NCBI RefSeq assembly: GCF_900155965.1
Contig: NZ_FTMG01000008.1
Span: forward strand, 126,410 to 190,409
DNA from: Mucilaginibacter lappiensis
Lineage (GTDB): Bacteria > Bacteroidota > Bacteroidia > Sphingobacteriales > Sphingobacteriaceae
Direction: 5' to 3'
Length of the DNA stretch: 64,000 nucleotides
Position numbers and translations under genes: made by a program. Shown here in pieces: positions 44,267-53,500 of this stretch. The notes under the pieces are model-generated. The model searched no databases. It was not told where the DNA came from and worked only from the letters and a program-made list of their open reading frames with translations. Position 1 is the stretch's first letter. Every line of letters starts with the position of its first letter.

Positions 44267-45286
44267 TTAAGCTTCAAGAGCCAGTGTGTATTCACCGCGC
44301 CTTGCCGCATTGTTAATGCTCAGTCGTTTATAAAAGAGTTGTTGAGCAACAGTTACATTTTCATCTTTACCTTGCCAGTATTCCATAGCTGGTTGTTGAA
44401 CCGCTCTGGCAAACGAAAAGGTAAGGGCCCATGGTAATTTGCCTTTATATTTTACATGCATGGCACTTAAATGCGCGCTTGCATCCGTGGCCGGTTGCCC
44501 GCCTGATAAGAACGCCACACCCGGAACCGCTGCCGGTACACAACGTAATAAACATTCAACAGTGAGGTGGGCGACCTGGTCAACGCTGGCTTGTACCGAT
44601 GCGCTAATACCAGATACCACCATATTGGGTTTTAATATCATGCCTTCCAGGTAAATACGCTGTTGTATCAGTACCTCAAATACAATATGTAATACCCGCT
44701 GGGTAACTTCAAAACAACGCTCAATGGTGTGGCTGCCATCCATTAATACCTCGGGTTCTACTATAGGCACTACATTAGCCTCCTGACAAAGGGCTGCATA
44801 ACGAGCCAGCGCATGAGCATTGGCGTAAATACTGCCATCTGTGGGAGTACCGTCCGAAATAACGATTACAGCACGCCATTTGGCAAACTTGAGACCAGCT
44901 GCGGCGTAGTTTTTCAATCTTTCCCGCAGTCCGTCAAGGCCTTCAGTTATTTTTTCACCAGGGAAGGCGGGCATATCTTTGGCGCCTTCATCCAGTTTAA
45001 TGCCCGGGATAACACCGGCTTTAACCAGCAGTTCAATGAATGGTGTGCCATCTGCTGCGGCCTGTTTAGTAGTTTCATCAAATAAGATGGCACCGCTTAT
45101 ACATTCGCCCAGTTTGGGTGTCGTTACTATTAGTTCACGATACTTTCTTCGGTATTCTTCTGTTTGTGGTATGCCAGCCTCTGCAAAGCGTTTATTACAG
45201 GTGGCTATACTTTCGTCCATAGCCAAAAGGCCTTTGTGGCCCGCCATTAATTGTTGGGCGGTATCTTTTAAAATTTGCTTATTCAT
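44267..45286 (-). CDS. Class I fructose-bisphosphate aldolase
   Basis: 339 aa from the ATG at 45286 (MNKQILKDTAQQL). The frame is open further upstream, but that extension is not aldolase-like. Animal-type class I enzyme: GLLAMDESIATCNKRF, FAKWRAVIVIS with a phosphate-site Lys, VEPEVLMDGSH, the Schiff-base Lys in GMILKPNMVV, PGVAFLSGGQ, and the tail FSFARAVQQPAMEYW. It cleaves fructose 1,6-bisphosphate to DHAP and glyceraldehyde 3-phosphate in glycolysis and gluconeogenesis. Apparently monocistronic. Confidence 0.95.
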   Translation of the reverse strand: MNKQILKDTAQQLMAGHKGLLAMDESIATCNKRFAEAGIPQTEEYRRKYRELIVTTPKLGECISGAILFDETTKQAAADGTPFIELLVKAGVIPGIKLDEGAKDMPAFPGEKITEGLDGLRERLKNYAAAGLKFAKWRAVIVISDGTPTDGSIYANAHALARYAALCQEANVVPIVEPEVLMDGSHTIERCFEVTQRVLHIVFEVLIQQRIYLEGMILKPNMVVSGISASVQASVDQVAHLTVECLLRCVPAAVPGVAFLSGGQPATDASAHLSAMHVKYKGKLPWALTFSFARAVQQPAMEYWQGKDENVTVAQQLFYKRLSINNAARRGEYTLALEA

Positions 45287-45412
45287 AGGTATATGATATT
45301 TAGGGCAAACGTTTGGGAGTGTTGCTTTGTTGTAAATATAATAAATGATTTTGTAAGGGGTATCTGTGATTTTTATTGAATTCGGGAACCTTGTTTTGTA
45401 TAATTGCTGATC

Positions 45413-46147
45413 ATGAAAGAGAATAAATACGATAACGAAAGCTTCTTTAAACAATATGGTCAAATGCCCCGCTCGGTTATAGGCTTAAAAGGGGCAGGAG
45501 AATGGCATGAGCTTCAAAAAATGCTTCCAGATTTTCAAGATAAGCGTGTGCTTGATTTGGGTTGTGGTTTTGGATGGCATTGTCGTTACGCCGTTGAACA
45601 AGGCGCAATTCGTGTGGTTGGGATTGATCTTTCAGAGAAAATGCTTAATAAAGCGAAGGAAATAAACGCCTCTCCATTAATTGAATACACGTGTATGGCC
45701 ATAGAGGATTTTAGTTATAAACCTAATTCATTTGATGAGGTTATTAGCTCGCTGGCATTTCATTATCTGGAATCGTTTGATAAAGTTTGTAGCAAGGTAC
45801 ATCAATGTCTTACAGTTGGCGGTTCATTTGTATTTTCGGTTGAGCATCCCATATTTACGGCTCAGGGCAACCAGGACTGGCATTTGGACAAACAGGGGAA
45901 ACGCTTGCACTGGCCTGTTGATAACTACTTTAGTCAGGGTAGCCGTGCAACATCATTCCTGGGTGAACGGGTTATTAAATATCACAAAACGTTAACAACT
46001 TATATAAATGACCTGATCCGGAATGGGTTTGAAATTACCGCGATTGTTGAGCCTGAACCGGAAAAGATGATGTTGGAAAAGGTGTCCGGGATGCAGGATG
46101 AGTTACGTCGACCTATGTTTTTGATCATATCTGCAGTGAAAAAATAA
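45413..46147 (+). CDS. Class I SAM-dependent methyltransferase
   Basis: 244 aa from the ATG at 45413; the preceding in-frame TTG at 45404 is less likely. SAM-binding motif I is VLDLGCGFGWHCRYA (about 46-60), the acidic residue of motif II is in VVGIDLSEKML, then FDEVISSLAFHYL. SVEHPIFTAQG is typical of a UbiE/Tam-like subgroup of unknown substrate. It is divergent from the aldolase gene, with 126 bp between them. Confidence 0.88.
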   Translation: MKENKYDNESFFKQYGQMPRSVIGLKGAGEWHELQKMLPDFQDKRVLDLGCGFGWHCRYAVEQGAIRVVGIDLSEKMLNKAKEINASPLIEYTCMAIEDFSYKPNSFDEVISSLAFHYLESFDKVCSKVHQCLTVGGSFVFSVEHPIFTAQGNQDWHLDKQGKRLHWPVDNYFSQGSRATSFLGERVIKYHKTLTTYINDLIRNGFEITAIVEPEPEKMMLEKVSGMQDELRRPMFLIISAVKK

Positions 46148-46229
46148 CCAGTGTTTAGCATTCCCGATTACCTCGGTAAATGATAAATTTTTTTTCGTTT
46201 AATAACGGTTTTGGTAAAAAAGCCTAAAT

Positions 46230-46243
46230 TGTAATCGATTACG
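46230..46243 (+). promoter_or_regulatory. LacI/GalR-type operator candidate
   Basis: TGTAATCGATTACG contains the perfect palindrome GTAATCGATTAC (46231-46242) with the central CG typical of LacI-family operators. It lies about 20 bp before the oxidoreductase start. No LacI-family gene is in the window. Confidence 0.45.
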
Positions 46244-46262
46244 AACCTTAAAACCAATGCTT

Positions 46263-47381
46263 ATGAATTCGCGCCGTGACTTTTTACAGAAGTTGGGAAT
46301 ATCTGCCCTAGCCTTGCATCTGGCCCCGCTTTCGGGATGGACAGCCAGTAAAAACAATGTGGAAGCTCCTTATGAAGGCCGTGTGCTTCGCGTAGCCATT
46401 ATGGGGCTTGGGAGCTATGGGACACGGGTGGCAGAAGCCATGCAATCATGCGTAAAAGCCAAACTGGTTGGTGTCATAAGCGGTACGCCTTCAAAAATTA
46501 AAGACTGGCAAAGTAAGTATGGCATCCCGGCAAAGAATTGCTATAATTATGAGAACTTTGATAGCATCAAAAATAACCCCGACATTGATGCCGTTTACGT
46601 GATCACACCAAATGCATTGCACCATGGCATGGTATTACGGGTGGCTAAAGCGGGCAAACATGTCATTTGCGAAAAGCCCATGGCTATAAATGCCAAAGAA
46701 GGGCAGGAGATGGTAGATGCCTGTAAAAAAGCCAACGTCAAATTGTTGGTAGGTTACAGGATGCACTTTGAACCCAAAACGCTTGAGGTGATCCGGATGC
46801 GTAACAGCGGTGAGTTTGGGAAGATCCTGTTTTTTCAGGGCCAATGCGGCTTTAAAATTGGCGACCCTACCCAATGGCGACTCAATAAACAACTGGCAGG
46901 CGGCGGCTCAATGATGGATATCGGCATTTACGCTATAAATGGCTCGCGCTATATGACCGGTGAAGACCCTGTTTGGGTTACCGCCCAGGAAACTAAAACC
47001 GATCCCGAGAAATTTAAAGAAGGAGTAGATGAAACTATCCAGTTCCAGTTCGGCTTCCCAAGTGGAGCAACTGCATCGTGCTTGTCTACCTATAATATGA
47101 ATAATCTCGATCGCTTTTTCCTGGATGGTGAAAAAGGTTTTGCAGAGATGTGGCCATCCACAGGTTATGGCCCAATACAGGGACGTACCCATAAAGGCGA
47201 ACTTACTCAGCCGGTTACTACGCATCAAACGGTACAAATGGAAGAAATGGCTGCCATTGTTTTTGATAATAAACAGCCTGTGGTTCCTGTGAATGGGGAA
47301 GAAGCTGTAAAAGATTTGAAGATTATCGAGGCTATTTATCAGGCGGCTAAAACCGGATCAAAGGTGGTGATAAGTCTTTAG
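46263..47381 (+). CDS. Tat-exported Gfo/Idh/MocA-family oxidoreductase (GFOR-like)
   Basis: 372 aa from the ATG at 46263 (MNSRRDFLQKLG); another ATG lies two codons upstream at 46257. The twin-arginine motif SRRDFLQK implies export with bound cofactor, as in Zymomonas glucose-fructose oxidoreductase. Rossmann fold VAIMGLGSYGTRVAEAM, the family motif CEKPMA with the conserved Lys, VGYRMHFEP, and GGSMMDIGIYAINGSRY. It probably oxidises or interconverts a sugar in the periplasm; the NADP-binding detail fits GFOR. It precedes the GH29/ROK/SusCD group and has a LacI-type palindrome upstream. Confidence 0.87.
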   Translation: MNSRRDFLQKLGISALALHLAPLSGWTASKNNVEAPYEGRVLRVAIMGLGSYGTRVAEAMQSCVKAKLVGVISGTPSKIKDWQSKYGIPAKNCYNYENFDSIKNNPDIDAVYVITPNALHHGMVLRVAKAGKHVICEKPMAINAKEGQEMVDACKKANVKLLVGYRMHFEPKTLEVIRMRNSGEFGKILFFQGQCGFKIGDPTQWRLNKQLAGGGSMMDIGIYAINGSRYMTGEDPVWVTAQETKTDPEKFKEGVDETIQFQFGFPSGATASCLSTYNMNNLDRFFLDGEKGFAEMWPSTGYGPIQGRTHKGELTQPVTTHQTVQMEEMAAIVFDNKQPVVPVNGEEAVKDLKIIEAIYQAAKTGSKVVISL

Positions 47382-47394
47382 TCTGAAGTCTCGA

Positions 47395-47461
47395 GTCTGA
47401 AGCTTTTAGTTCTAAAAAAGCGGCACTTATGCCTACAAATTCAGAACTAATGACTTCAGAC
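47395..47461. repeat. Inverted repeat between convergent genes, GTCTGAAG type
   Basis: Arms of 19 bp, GTCTGAAGCTTTTAGTTCT (47395-47413) and AGAACTAATGACTTCAGAC (47443-47461), pair at about 16 of 19 positions around a 29-nt loop. It probably acts as a transcription end for both convergent genes and is comparable in position with the repeat at 10942. Confidence 0.6.
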
Positions 47462-47474
47462 ACAAGACGCAGAA

Positions 47475-48824
47475 CTATTCATTGGTCAGGAAACCGCCTT
47501 TACCACGGTAAAGATCGAGTTTGCCGTTAAGTTCAACTTTTATGACAGACATGTATTTGTCCTGCAAGTTTTCGGGGATGGTGATGTACGTTAAACCCGG
47601 TACCACACTCCAGGATATCTTACCCACAATTTTATAATTCAGCGGGGTATCACTGCCCAAAACGCTTACTTTTTTGATGCTGTTTTTTAGCCCTTTGATC
47701 AGCACAGGCGCGCTTGTTTTAGCTGGCACAAACAGATATACTACAGTTGAATCTTTCGATAGGGTGCTTGCGCCATAATAATGGCCCAGGGGCATACCGG
47801 CTATGGTATTGAAAACACCTTCGCCGTTCCTCTTATTCCAGGCACCTAATTCTTTAAGTAGATTCACTTCTTCAGCTGGAATACTGCCATCGCCTTTGGG
47901 GCCAATGTCCAGTAGTAAATTTCCACCGTAGCTTACGGCATCGGTAAAAATGCTGATGATCTCATAAGGTGTTTTGAAATTCTTGTCCTGTGGTTGAAAA
48001 CCCCAGTTGTCATTGCTGGTCATACAAAGTTCCCACCATTTGTAAGCAGGTCTGGATACCGGGAAGTTTTGTTCGGGAGTATCATAATCGCCATAGCCCT
48101 GTAAACGCCCGTTGATGATAGTGTTGGGGTTGTAGCCCAATAATTTCTGTCTGACTCCTGCTGCATTCCATTCTTCGGCGCTGTGTTCCCAGTCGCCATC
48201 AAACCACCAAAGATCGGGATTGTATTGTTTGGCAAGTTCATCCAGTTGCCCATTCATGAAAGTTAAATATTTAGCCCATTTAGCAGGCTGGTCTTTTACC
48301 TGATACCTACTGCTATCCTTCAAAAAACCAGGATAATCGGAATGGCTCCAGTCAATCAGCGAAAAATAGGCGCCTGTTTTTACACCACGTTGGCGCAATG
48401 CATCATACAATGGTTTTAGCAGATCTCTTTTAGCTGGAGTTTTCTGCACTACGTTTAGCGGGCCGTATTTACTGTTCCATAAAGCTACGCCGTCATGATG
48501 TTTGGTGGTCATTACCGCGTAACGGGCGCCACTTTCTTTGATCAGGTCGGCCAGTTCATTGGGGTTATACTGGCTTGCCGTGAAGCCTTTTAACTGGCTC
48601 ATATAATCAGGATAGCTGATTTTTTTGTTATGAAAGCTCCAGCTTTCGTCTATCCCTTTTACGGAGTAGATGCCGTAGTGGATAAATATGCCCAGTTTAG
48701 CATCTGCAAACCATTTCATCTTTTGTTTGATCTCGTCGGGATTTACGTGGTGTTGTGCCTGTGCATAACCCGTGCAAAATATGGTAACCAATACCACGAG
48801 CAGGTGTGATAACTTTTTGAACAT
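47475..48824 (-). CDS. GH29 alpha-L-fucosidase (copy 2), secreted
   Basis: 449 aa from the ATG at 48824 (MFKKLSHLLVVLVTIFCTGYAQA signal); the codon at 48830 that extends the frame is TTG. GH29 motifs: WFADAKLGIFIHYGIYSVKG, YAVMTTKHHDGVALW, SLIDWSHSDYP, nucleophile Asp in LWWFDGDWE, and LLLDIGPKGDGSIP. It resembles the GH29-A type and is clearly distinct from the copy at 29470. Divergent from the ROK regulator, which probably controls it. Confidence 0.93.
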   Translation of the reverse strand: MFKKLSHLLVVLVTIFCTGYAQAQHHVNPDEIKQKMKWFADAKLGIFIHYGIYSVKGIDESWSFHNKKISYPDYMSQLKGFTASQYNPNELADLIKESGARYAVMTTKHHDGVALWNSKYGPLNVVQKTPAKRDLLKPLYDALRQRGVKTGAYFSLIDWSHSDYPGFLKDSSRYQVKDQPAKWAKYLTFMNGQLDELAKQYNPDLWWFDGDWEHSAEEWNAAGVRQKLLGYNPNTIINGRLQGYGDYDTPEQNFPVSRPAYKWWELCMTSNDNWGFQPQDKNFKTPYEIISIFTDAVSYGGNLLLDIGPKGDGSIPAEEVNLLKELGAWNKRNGEGVFNTIAGMPLGHYYGASTLSKDSTVVYLFVPAKTSAPVLIKGLKNSIKKVSVLGSDTPLNYKIVGKISWSVVPGLTYITIPENLQDKYMSVIKVELNGKLDLYRGKGGFLTNE

Positions 48825-48875
48825 TTTCAAAAGTAATTATTAAGATTATAAACTATTGCTAAACTTTTTAAAAAA

Positions 48876-48930
48876 ATTAAAAAGATTTCTTTTTTAATTA
48901 AATTAATTTTTTTATATATGCATATATAAA
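48876..48930. promoter_or_regulatory. AT-rich operator candidates in the GH29/ROK divergent region
   Basis: TTTATATATGCATATATAAA at 48911-48930 is a perfect 20-bp palindrome ending 10 bp before the ROK start. AATTAAAAAGA at 48877-48887 pairs with TCTTTTTTAATT at 48889-48900 apart from one extra T. AT-rich palindromes of this kind are typical ROK (NagC/Mlc-type) targets, so autoregulation and GH29 control are likely. Confidence 0.45.
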
Positions 48931-48940
48931 CCCCTGTTAC

Positions 48941-50122
48941 ATGTTTTTTAAAAATATTGACCTGATTAAAGCGCTGTATTACAGTAAGACAGCATCCCTT
49001 AATGACCTGAGTATCGACACGGGTCGGAGCATTCCCTATGTAACTAAGGGGGTGGCCGATTTAGTCAAGCTAAATATTGTAAAAGAGATTGGCATAAGAA
49101 CATCAAGTGGTGGCCGCAAACCAGCAACTTACTCACTCATAGCTGATACCGGCTTTATTATTTCGGTAGCCATGAATCAGTTTGTGACCCGGATTGTGAT
49201 TGTAAACATGAACAATGAGTTTGTGGGCGATGTACAGGAGTTTGAACTGAAACTTAACGACAACAACAATGCTATCCATTCGCTGATAGCACATATCAAC
49301 GCTACAGTTATCAAATCTGGTTTACCACAAGATAAATTTTTGGCTGTAGGTATTACCATGCCGGGTTTTATTGACGCTTTTCAGGGTAATAACCTGAGCT
49401 TCCTCCAATCTCCCGATGAAACCTTAGTAACCTATATTGCCAAACAGGTTGAGCTACCAGTATTTATTGAAAACGATTCCACATCTATAGCTCTTGCCGA
49501 GCAAAAATTCGGGCTCCCGATTGCCCGTAGTAATTCCATGATCATTAACCTGGGTTGGGGTATTGGTTTAGGAATGATCATCAATAAAGAAATATTTAAA
49601 GGACATAGCGGTTTTGCCGGAGAGTTTAGTCACCTACCACTCCACAAAAACGGAAAGCTTTGCTCATGCGGAAAGCAGGGCTGTTTAGAAACGGAAGCAT
49701 CTTTACTGGCCATAGAAGCCAAAGCTACCGAAGGCCTAAAACAAGGTGAGGTAAGCAGCCTGGTAAAATATGATACGGTATCGGCCGATAATATTATTGA
49801 TGAAGCGCTTAAAGGAGACGCTTTTGCCGTAAAAATAATTTCCGAAGCCGCTTATTTCATTGGCCAGGGTTTGGCTATTCTGCTGCACCTGATGAACCCC
49901 GAAAGTATTATACTGAGTGGTAAGGGGAGTGTTATAGGCAAACTATGGCTTAGCCCCATTCAGCAGGCCATGAACGAACATTGCATACCACATTTGACCA
50001 CCTACACGCAATTGGCGGTCTCCAACCTGGGTAACGATGCACAACTGTTGGGCGGAGTAACCACGGTGATTGAAAATTTATACAAACTTAGTCCGCAGGT
50101 CAGTATTTCCGAACCTGCATAA
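48941..50122 (+). CDS. ROK-family transcriptional regulator
   Basis: 393 aa. The N-terminal winged helix (LIKALYYSKTASLNDLSIDT, then RSIPYVTKGVADL, ending SSGGRKPATYSL) is followed by a ROK sugar-kinase-like domain. ROK features: VGITMPGFID, FIENDSTSIALAEQKFG, NLGWGIGLGMIIN, GFAGEFSHLP, and the zinc motif CSCGKQGCLE. It should bind DNA in the absence of its sugar ligand. Between divergent GH29 and downstream SusC/D, it is the likely regulator of this locus. A degenerate copy of its 3' end lies about 400 bp downstream. Confidence 0.92.
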   Translation: MFFKNIDLIKALYYSKTASLNDLSIDTGRSIPYVTKGVADLVKLNIVKEIGIRTSSGGRKPATYSLIADTGFIISVAMNQFVTRIVIVNMNNEFVGDVQEFELKLNDNNNAIHSLIAHINATVIKSGLPQDKFLAVGITMPGFIDAFQGNNLSFLQSPDETLVTYIAKQVELPVFIENDSTSIALAEQKFGLPIARSNSMIINLGWGIGLGMIINKEIFKGHSGFAGEFSHLPLHKNGKLCSCGKQGCLETEASLLAIEAKATEGLKQGEVSSLVKYDTVSADNIIDEALKGDAFAVKIISEAAYFIGQGLAILLHLMNPESIILSGKGSVIGKLWLSPIQQAMNEHCIPHLTTYTQLAVSNLGNDAQLLGGVTTVIENLYKLSPQVSISEPA

Positions 50123-50164
50123 ATAGATATTTAAAACCTTTTTAACTTAATTAAATCAATTTGA

Positions 50165-50313
50165 ATGATAAAACTTTACTTGACTTTCAGAAAATGGGTA
50201 GCATTGCTACTCTTATTTATTTCGGCAAGCTCTTTTGCCTAAACAACCAGTACCTGTTAGGTTCTTGATAAAACTGTACCTGTACATGGCGTATCTATCC
50301 CATAAAAAGGTAA
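50165..50313 (+). pseudogene. Degenerate 5' fragment of susC
   Basis: The ATG at 50165 opens a frame whose first 25 codons match the signal peptide of the intact SusC at 50582 (shared FRKWV, ASSFA) and then hit TAA exactly at the signal-peptide end. Homology continues past this stop, and a second stop, into VPVHGVSIP, which corresponds to VPGVSVLVK of the intact gene. It ends near 50313 at an AAAGGTAA junction with the ROK-derived fragment. Confidence 0.8.
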
Positions 50314-50317
50314 ATAA

Positions 50318-50522
50318 TCGGTAAGGGAGAGCATTTCGGCAAATTATGGCTTTATCCTGCTCAGCAAGCCATAAGAGAGCATTGTATGCCGCATTTAACC
50401 ACTTACACGCTATTAACGATACCCAACTTGCGTAACAATGCACGGTTGTTAGCTGGTGAGTTACTGAGGTTAAAAAATTATACAAACCCAGTCCGGTAAA
50501 AAATATCTCAAAACCTGCATAA
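50318..50522 (+). pseudogene. Degenerate 3' fragment of the ROK gene
   Basis: Bases 50318-50522 align with the last 205 bp of the intact ROK gene (about 49918-50122). Examples are GGTAAGGGAGAGC against GGTAAGGGGAGTG, CAGCAAGCCAT against CAGCAGGCCAT, and the same end CCTGCATAA followed by ACAGATATTTAAAA against ATAGATATTTAAAA. Stops and small indels break the frame. Confidence 0.82.
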
Positions 50523-50581
50523 ACAGATATTTAAAAGCTTTTTATACTTAAATAATTTATAAACAAACCAAAACAATTTAC

Positions 50582-53500
50582 ATGAAACAACTTTACTTAA
50601 TTTTCAGAAAATGGGTAGTGCTACTACTCTTACTGAGTTCGGCAAGTTCATTTGCCCAAACAACCGTTACCGGTGTGGTCCGTGATGAAACAGGGCCTGT
50701 ACCAGGTGTATCTGTACTTGTAAAAGGTACAACAAACGGTGTACAAACCAATAGCAGCGGTGCGTACAGCATCAAAGCAGCAAAAGGCAATGTACTTAAA
50801 TTTTCATCCGTGGGGTACGCTGCAAAAGAAGTTACCGTTGGCGATGACATGGTTATTAATGTAACCCTGGCTGTAGGCAGTAATCAATTGAAAGAAGTTA
50901 CCGTAACCACCTCATTCGGTATCAAAAGGCAGGAAAGATCAGTTGGTTATGCAACCAGCACTGTTTCGGCCAAAGAAATTACCGAAGCCGGCAACACAAA
51001 TTTTGCCTCGGCATTGTATGGCAAAGCCGCAGGTGTTATAGTGAAAACTCAACCGGGAGGCGCCAGTAGTGCTGTAAATATACAGATCCGGGGCATCAAC
51101 TCCATCAATTACAACCAGCCTCCATTATATGTTGTGGATGGTGTAATTATCCGAAATCAACAGCAATATGGTCAAAATGGTTTCAATAATGGTGGCTTTT
51201 ACAGCGATCAGCGCATTGAAGGTAATGGTGTGCTGGACATTAACCCTACCGATATTGAAAGTATAGATATACTAAAAGGCGGTAGTGCTACTGCGCTTTA
51301 TGGTTCTGATGCCGAAGGTGGTGTAATAGTTATTACTACAAAAAAAGGCATCAAAGGAAAAGGTCCCTCAGTGGATTTTAATTATTACGGTACTGTAGAG
51401 AAAGCGGCTTTTTTACCTAACTATCAGAATGTTTACGGGCAGGGCTATGACCGTGCAACGAATATTTCTCTTGGTTTTAACGAAGACGGATCTGTTCCTG
51501 ATACACAATCACCAGCAGGTTGGAGGCCAAACTTTAGAGCGTATGCCGATTTTGGCCCTAAAATGGAGGGTCAAAAAGTCCGTTGGTGGGATGGTTCAAT
51601 CCAATCATATTCTCCGCAACCTGATAACTATAAAGACATATTCAGACAGGGAACAAGTTCAAGCGCCAACGTGTCTATTTCAAATCAAACCGATAATGCA
51701 GATTACAGAGTTTCTTACACTCGGCTTGATTATGACGGAATTCAGCGGGAATCCAGTGTTCATAAAAATACTTTCAATTTAAATAGTTCGTTAAAATTGA
51801 GCAAAAAAGTAAGTGTAGATGTTGTTGCCAACTTTGTAAACACTTTAACTAAAAATCGCCCATACCAAACTAACAGGCTTGCACAATCATTTGATGGCTT
51901 TTTTGGCAGGGAAGAAAAAATGGATCTTGTAAGACAAAAGTTCCTTACATCAACAGGATTCGAATATGCTCCGGCAGAAAATCCTCAATACAACCCTTCT
52001 GAGGCTTTTGTTTTTAGGGTTAGACCTAATCTTTATGATTATTTTTTCAATACTTTGAAAAACACCTATACTGAAAATGAAAACCGCCTGTATTCAAGCG
52101 CAACTTTAAACTGGGGCATTTTAAATCATCTTAAATTTCGTGGAAGAATAGGGAATGATTACACTGGTCGTAATACCGAAGCTAACAGCTACAACACTTA
52201 CCCGGTAGCTTTTAATACTGGAGGCAACAGTACCGGTGGTTATAACGTGTCTACCGGTGTTTATTCTATACTATACGGAGATGCTTTGTTAACTTACAAT
52301 ACCAATATTACAAAAGATTTCAATTTTTCATTAACCGGTGGTTTTACGGCAAGGCGCGAATCCTATCGTGATGAAGCATCCGGAACAACGCAGGGTTTAG
52401 TAACGGAGAATTTCTTTTCACTAAGTAACTCTAATGGCATCGTTAGTACTTCTTATACCAGACAATTTGAAGTAAAAACAGGTGTTTTTGGTTTATTGGA
52501 TCTATCCTATAAAAACTACTTGTTTTTAGAAGGTGCATTACGCCAGGAGTCTGCCTCAACTTTGCCTCCTCAAAACAATACTTATTACTATCCCGCAGTT
52601 AATGGAAGTTTTGTTTTTACAGATGCACTGAAAGATGCCATGCCATCATTTTTAAGTTATGGTAAATTAAGGCTATCCTATACAGAAAACGGTAACCCTG
52701 CCCCAAGATATCAATCTAACGTAGCTTATCAGCAAACCTCTCTGCAAACGGTTAATGGTTCGGTACCTCAACTTTCCATACCGGGAGCTTATGGTAATAA
52801 TACATTACAGCCCGAAAGGAAACACGAATATGAAGGCGGTTTGGAGCTTCGTTTTTTAAATGATAAGCTCAGTGTAGATGCGAGTTATTACACCAATAAA
52901 ATAAATAACCAGATATTGGGTTTAACCGCTGCTCCAAGCAACGGTGCCGGAAGCCAGATAGTTAACGTAGGTACTATTGGAACTAAAGGTTTTGAACTTG
53001 CCTTAAATGCTACACCTATCTCAACAAGTGATTTTAAGTGGAATGTACGTTTAAATTATTCAGTTTATCACACAAAGGTTTATTCTTTGGCTCCTAACCT
53101 GCAGGAGTTAGTTTTACCGGGTACAAGCTTTGAAGGTGGCTCTATAAAAGTTGTAGCCAGACCAGGTGAAGAGTTAGGTAATATTTATAGTTACCCGCTG
53201 CAAACTGATGGAAAAGGGAACAATTTAGTAGATGCTAATGGGTATTATAATGCAGATAATTCTCACTATGTAAAAGTGGGTAATATACTTCCAAAAGCCA
53301 GCGGTGGTTTTTCAAACACATTTACATACAAAAGTGTGTCACTTACTACCTTGGTTGATTACAGATTTGGTGGTCAGCTGATATCAACGCCTTTAAAATA
53401 CGGCATAAACGCGGGGATGTATACCAGTACTTTAAAGTATAGGGATGCGGAGCACGGAGGACTGCCATATTATATAAATGGTTCAGGTACCTACGTATCA

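Larger units (their letters stand above)
50123..50581. other. Tandem-duplication scar between the ROK gene and susC
   Basis: 459 bp with no intact gene. It consists of a decayed susC 5' fragment followed by a decayed ROK 3' fragment (both listed). The order is ROK, pseudo-susC, pseudo-ROK, susC, as expected after tandem duplication of a segment of about 400 bp spanning the ROK/susC junction (roughly 49918-50313 and 50320-50727). Confidence 0.8.

Noticed and set aside
45287..45463. 59-codon N-terminal extension of the aldolase frame
   Set aside because: Class I aldolases begin close to KDTAQQL; the extension is AT-rich leader sequence and overlaps the divergent methyltransferase start.
50213..50485. 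90-codon open frame on the minus strand
   Set aside because: Antisense to the decayed ROK/susC duplication; its sequence is explained by that homology.
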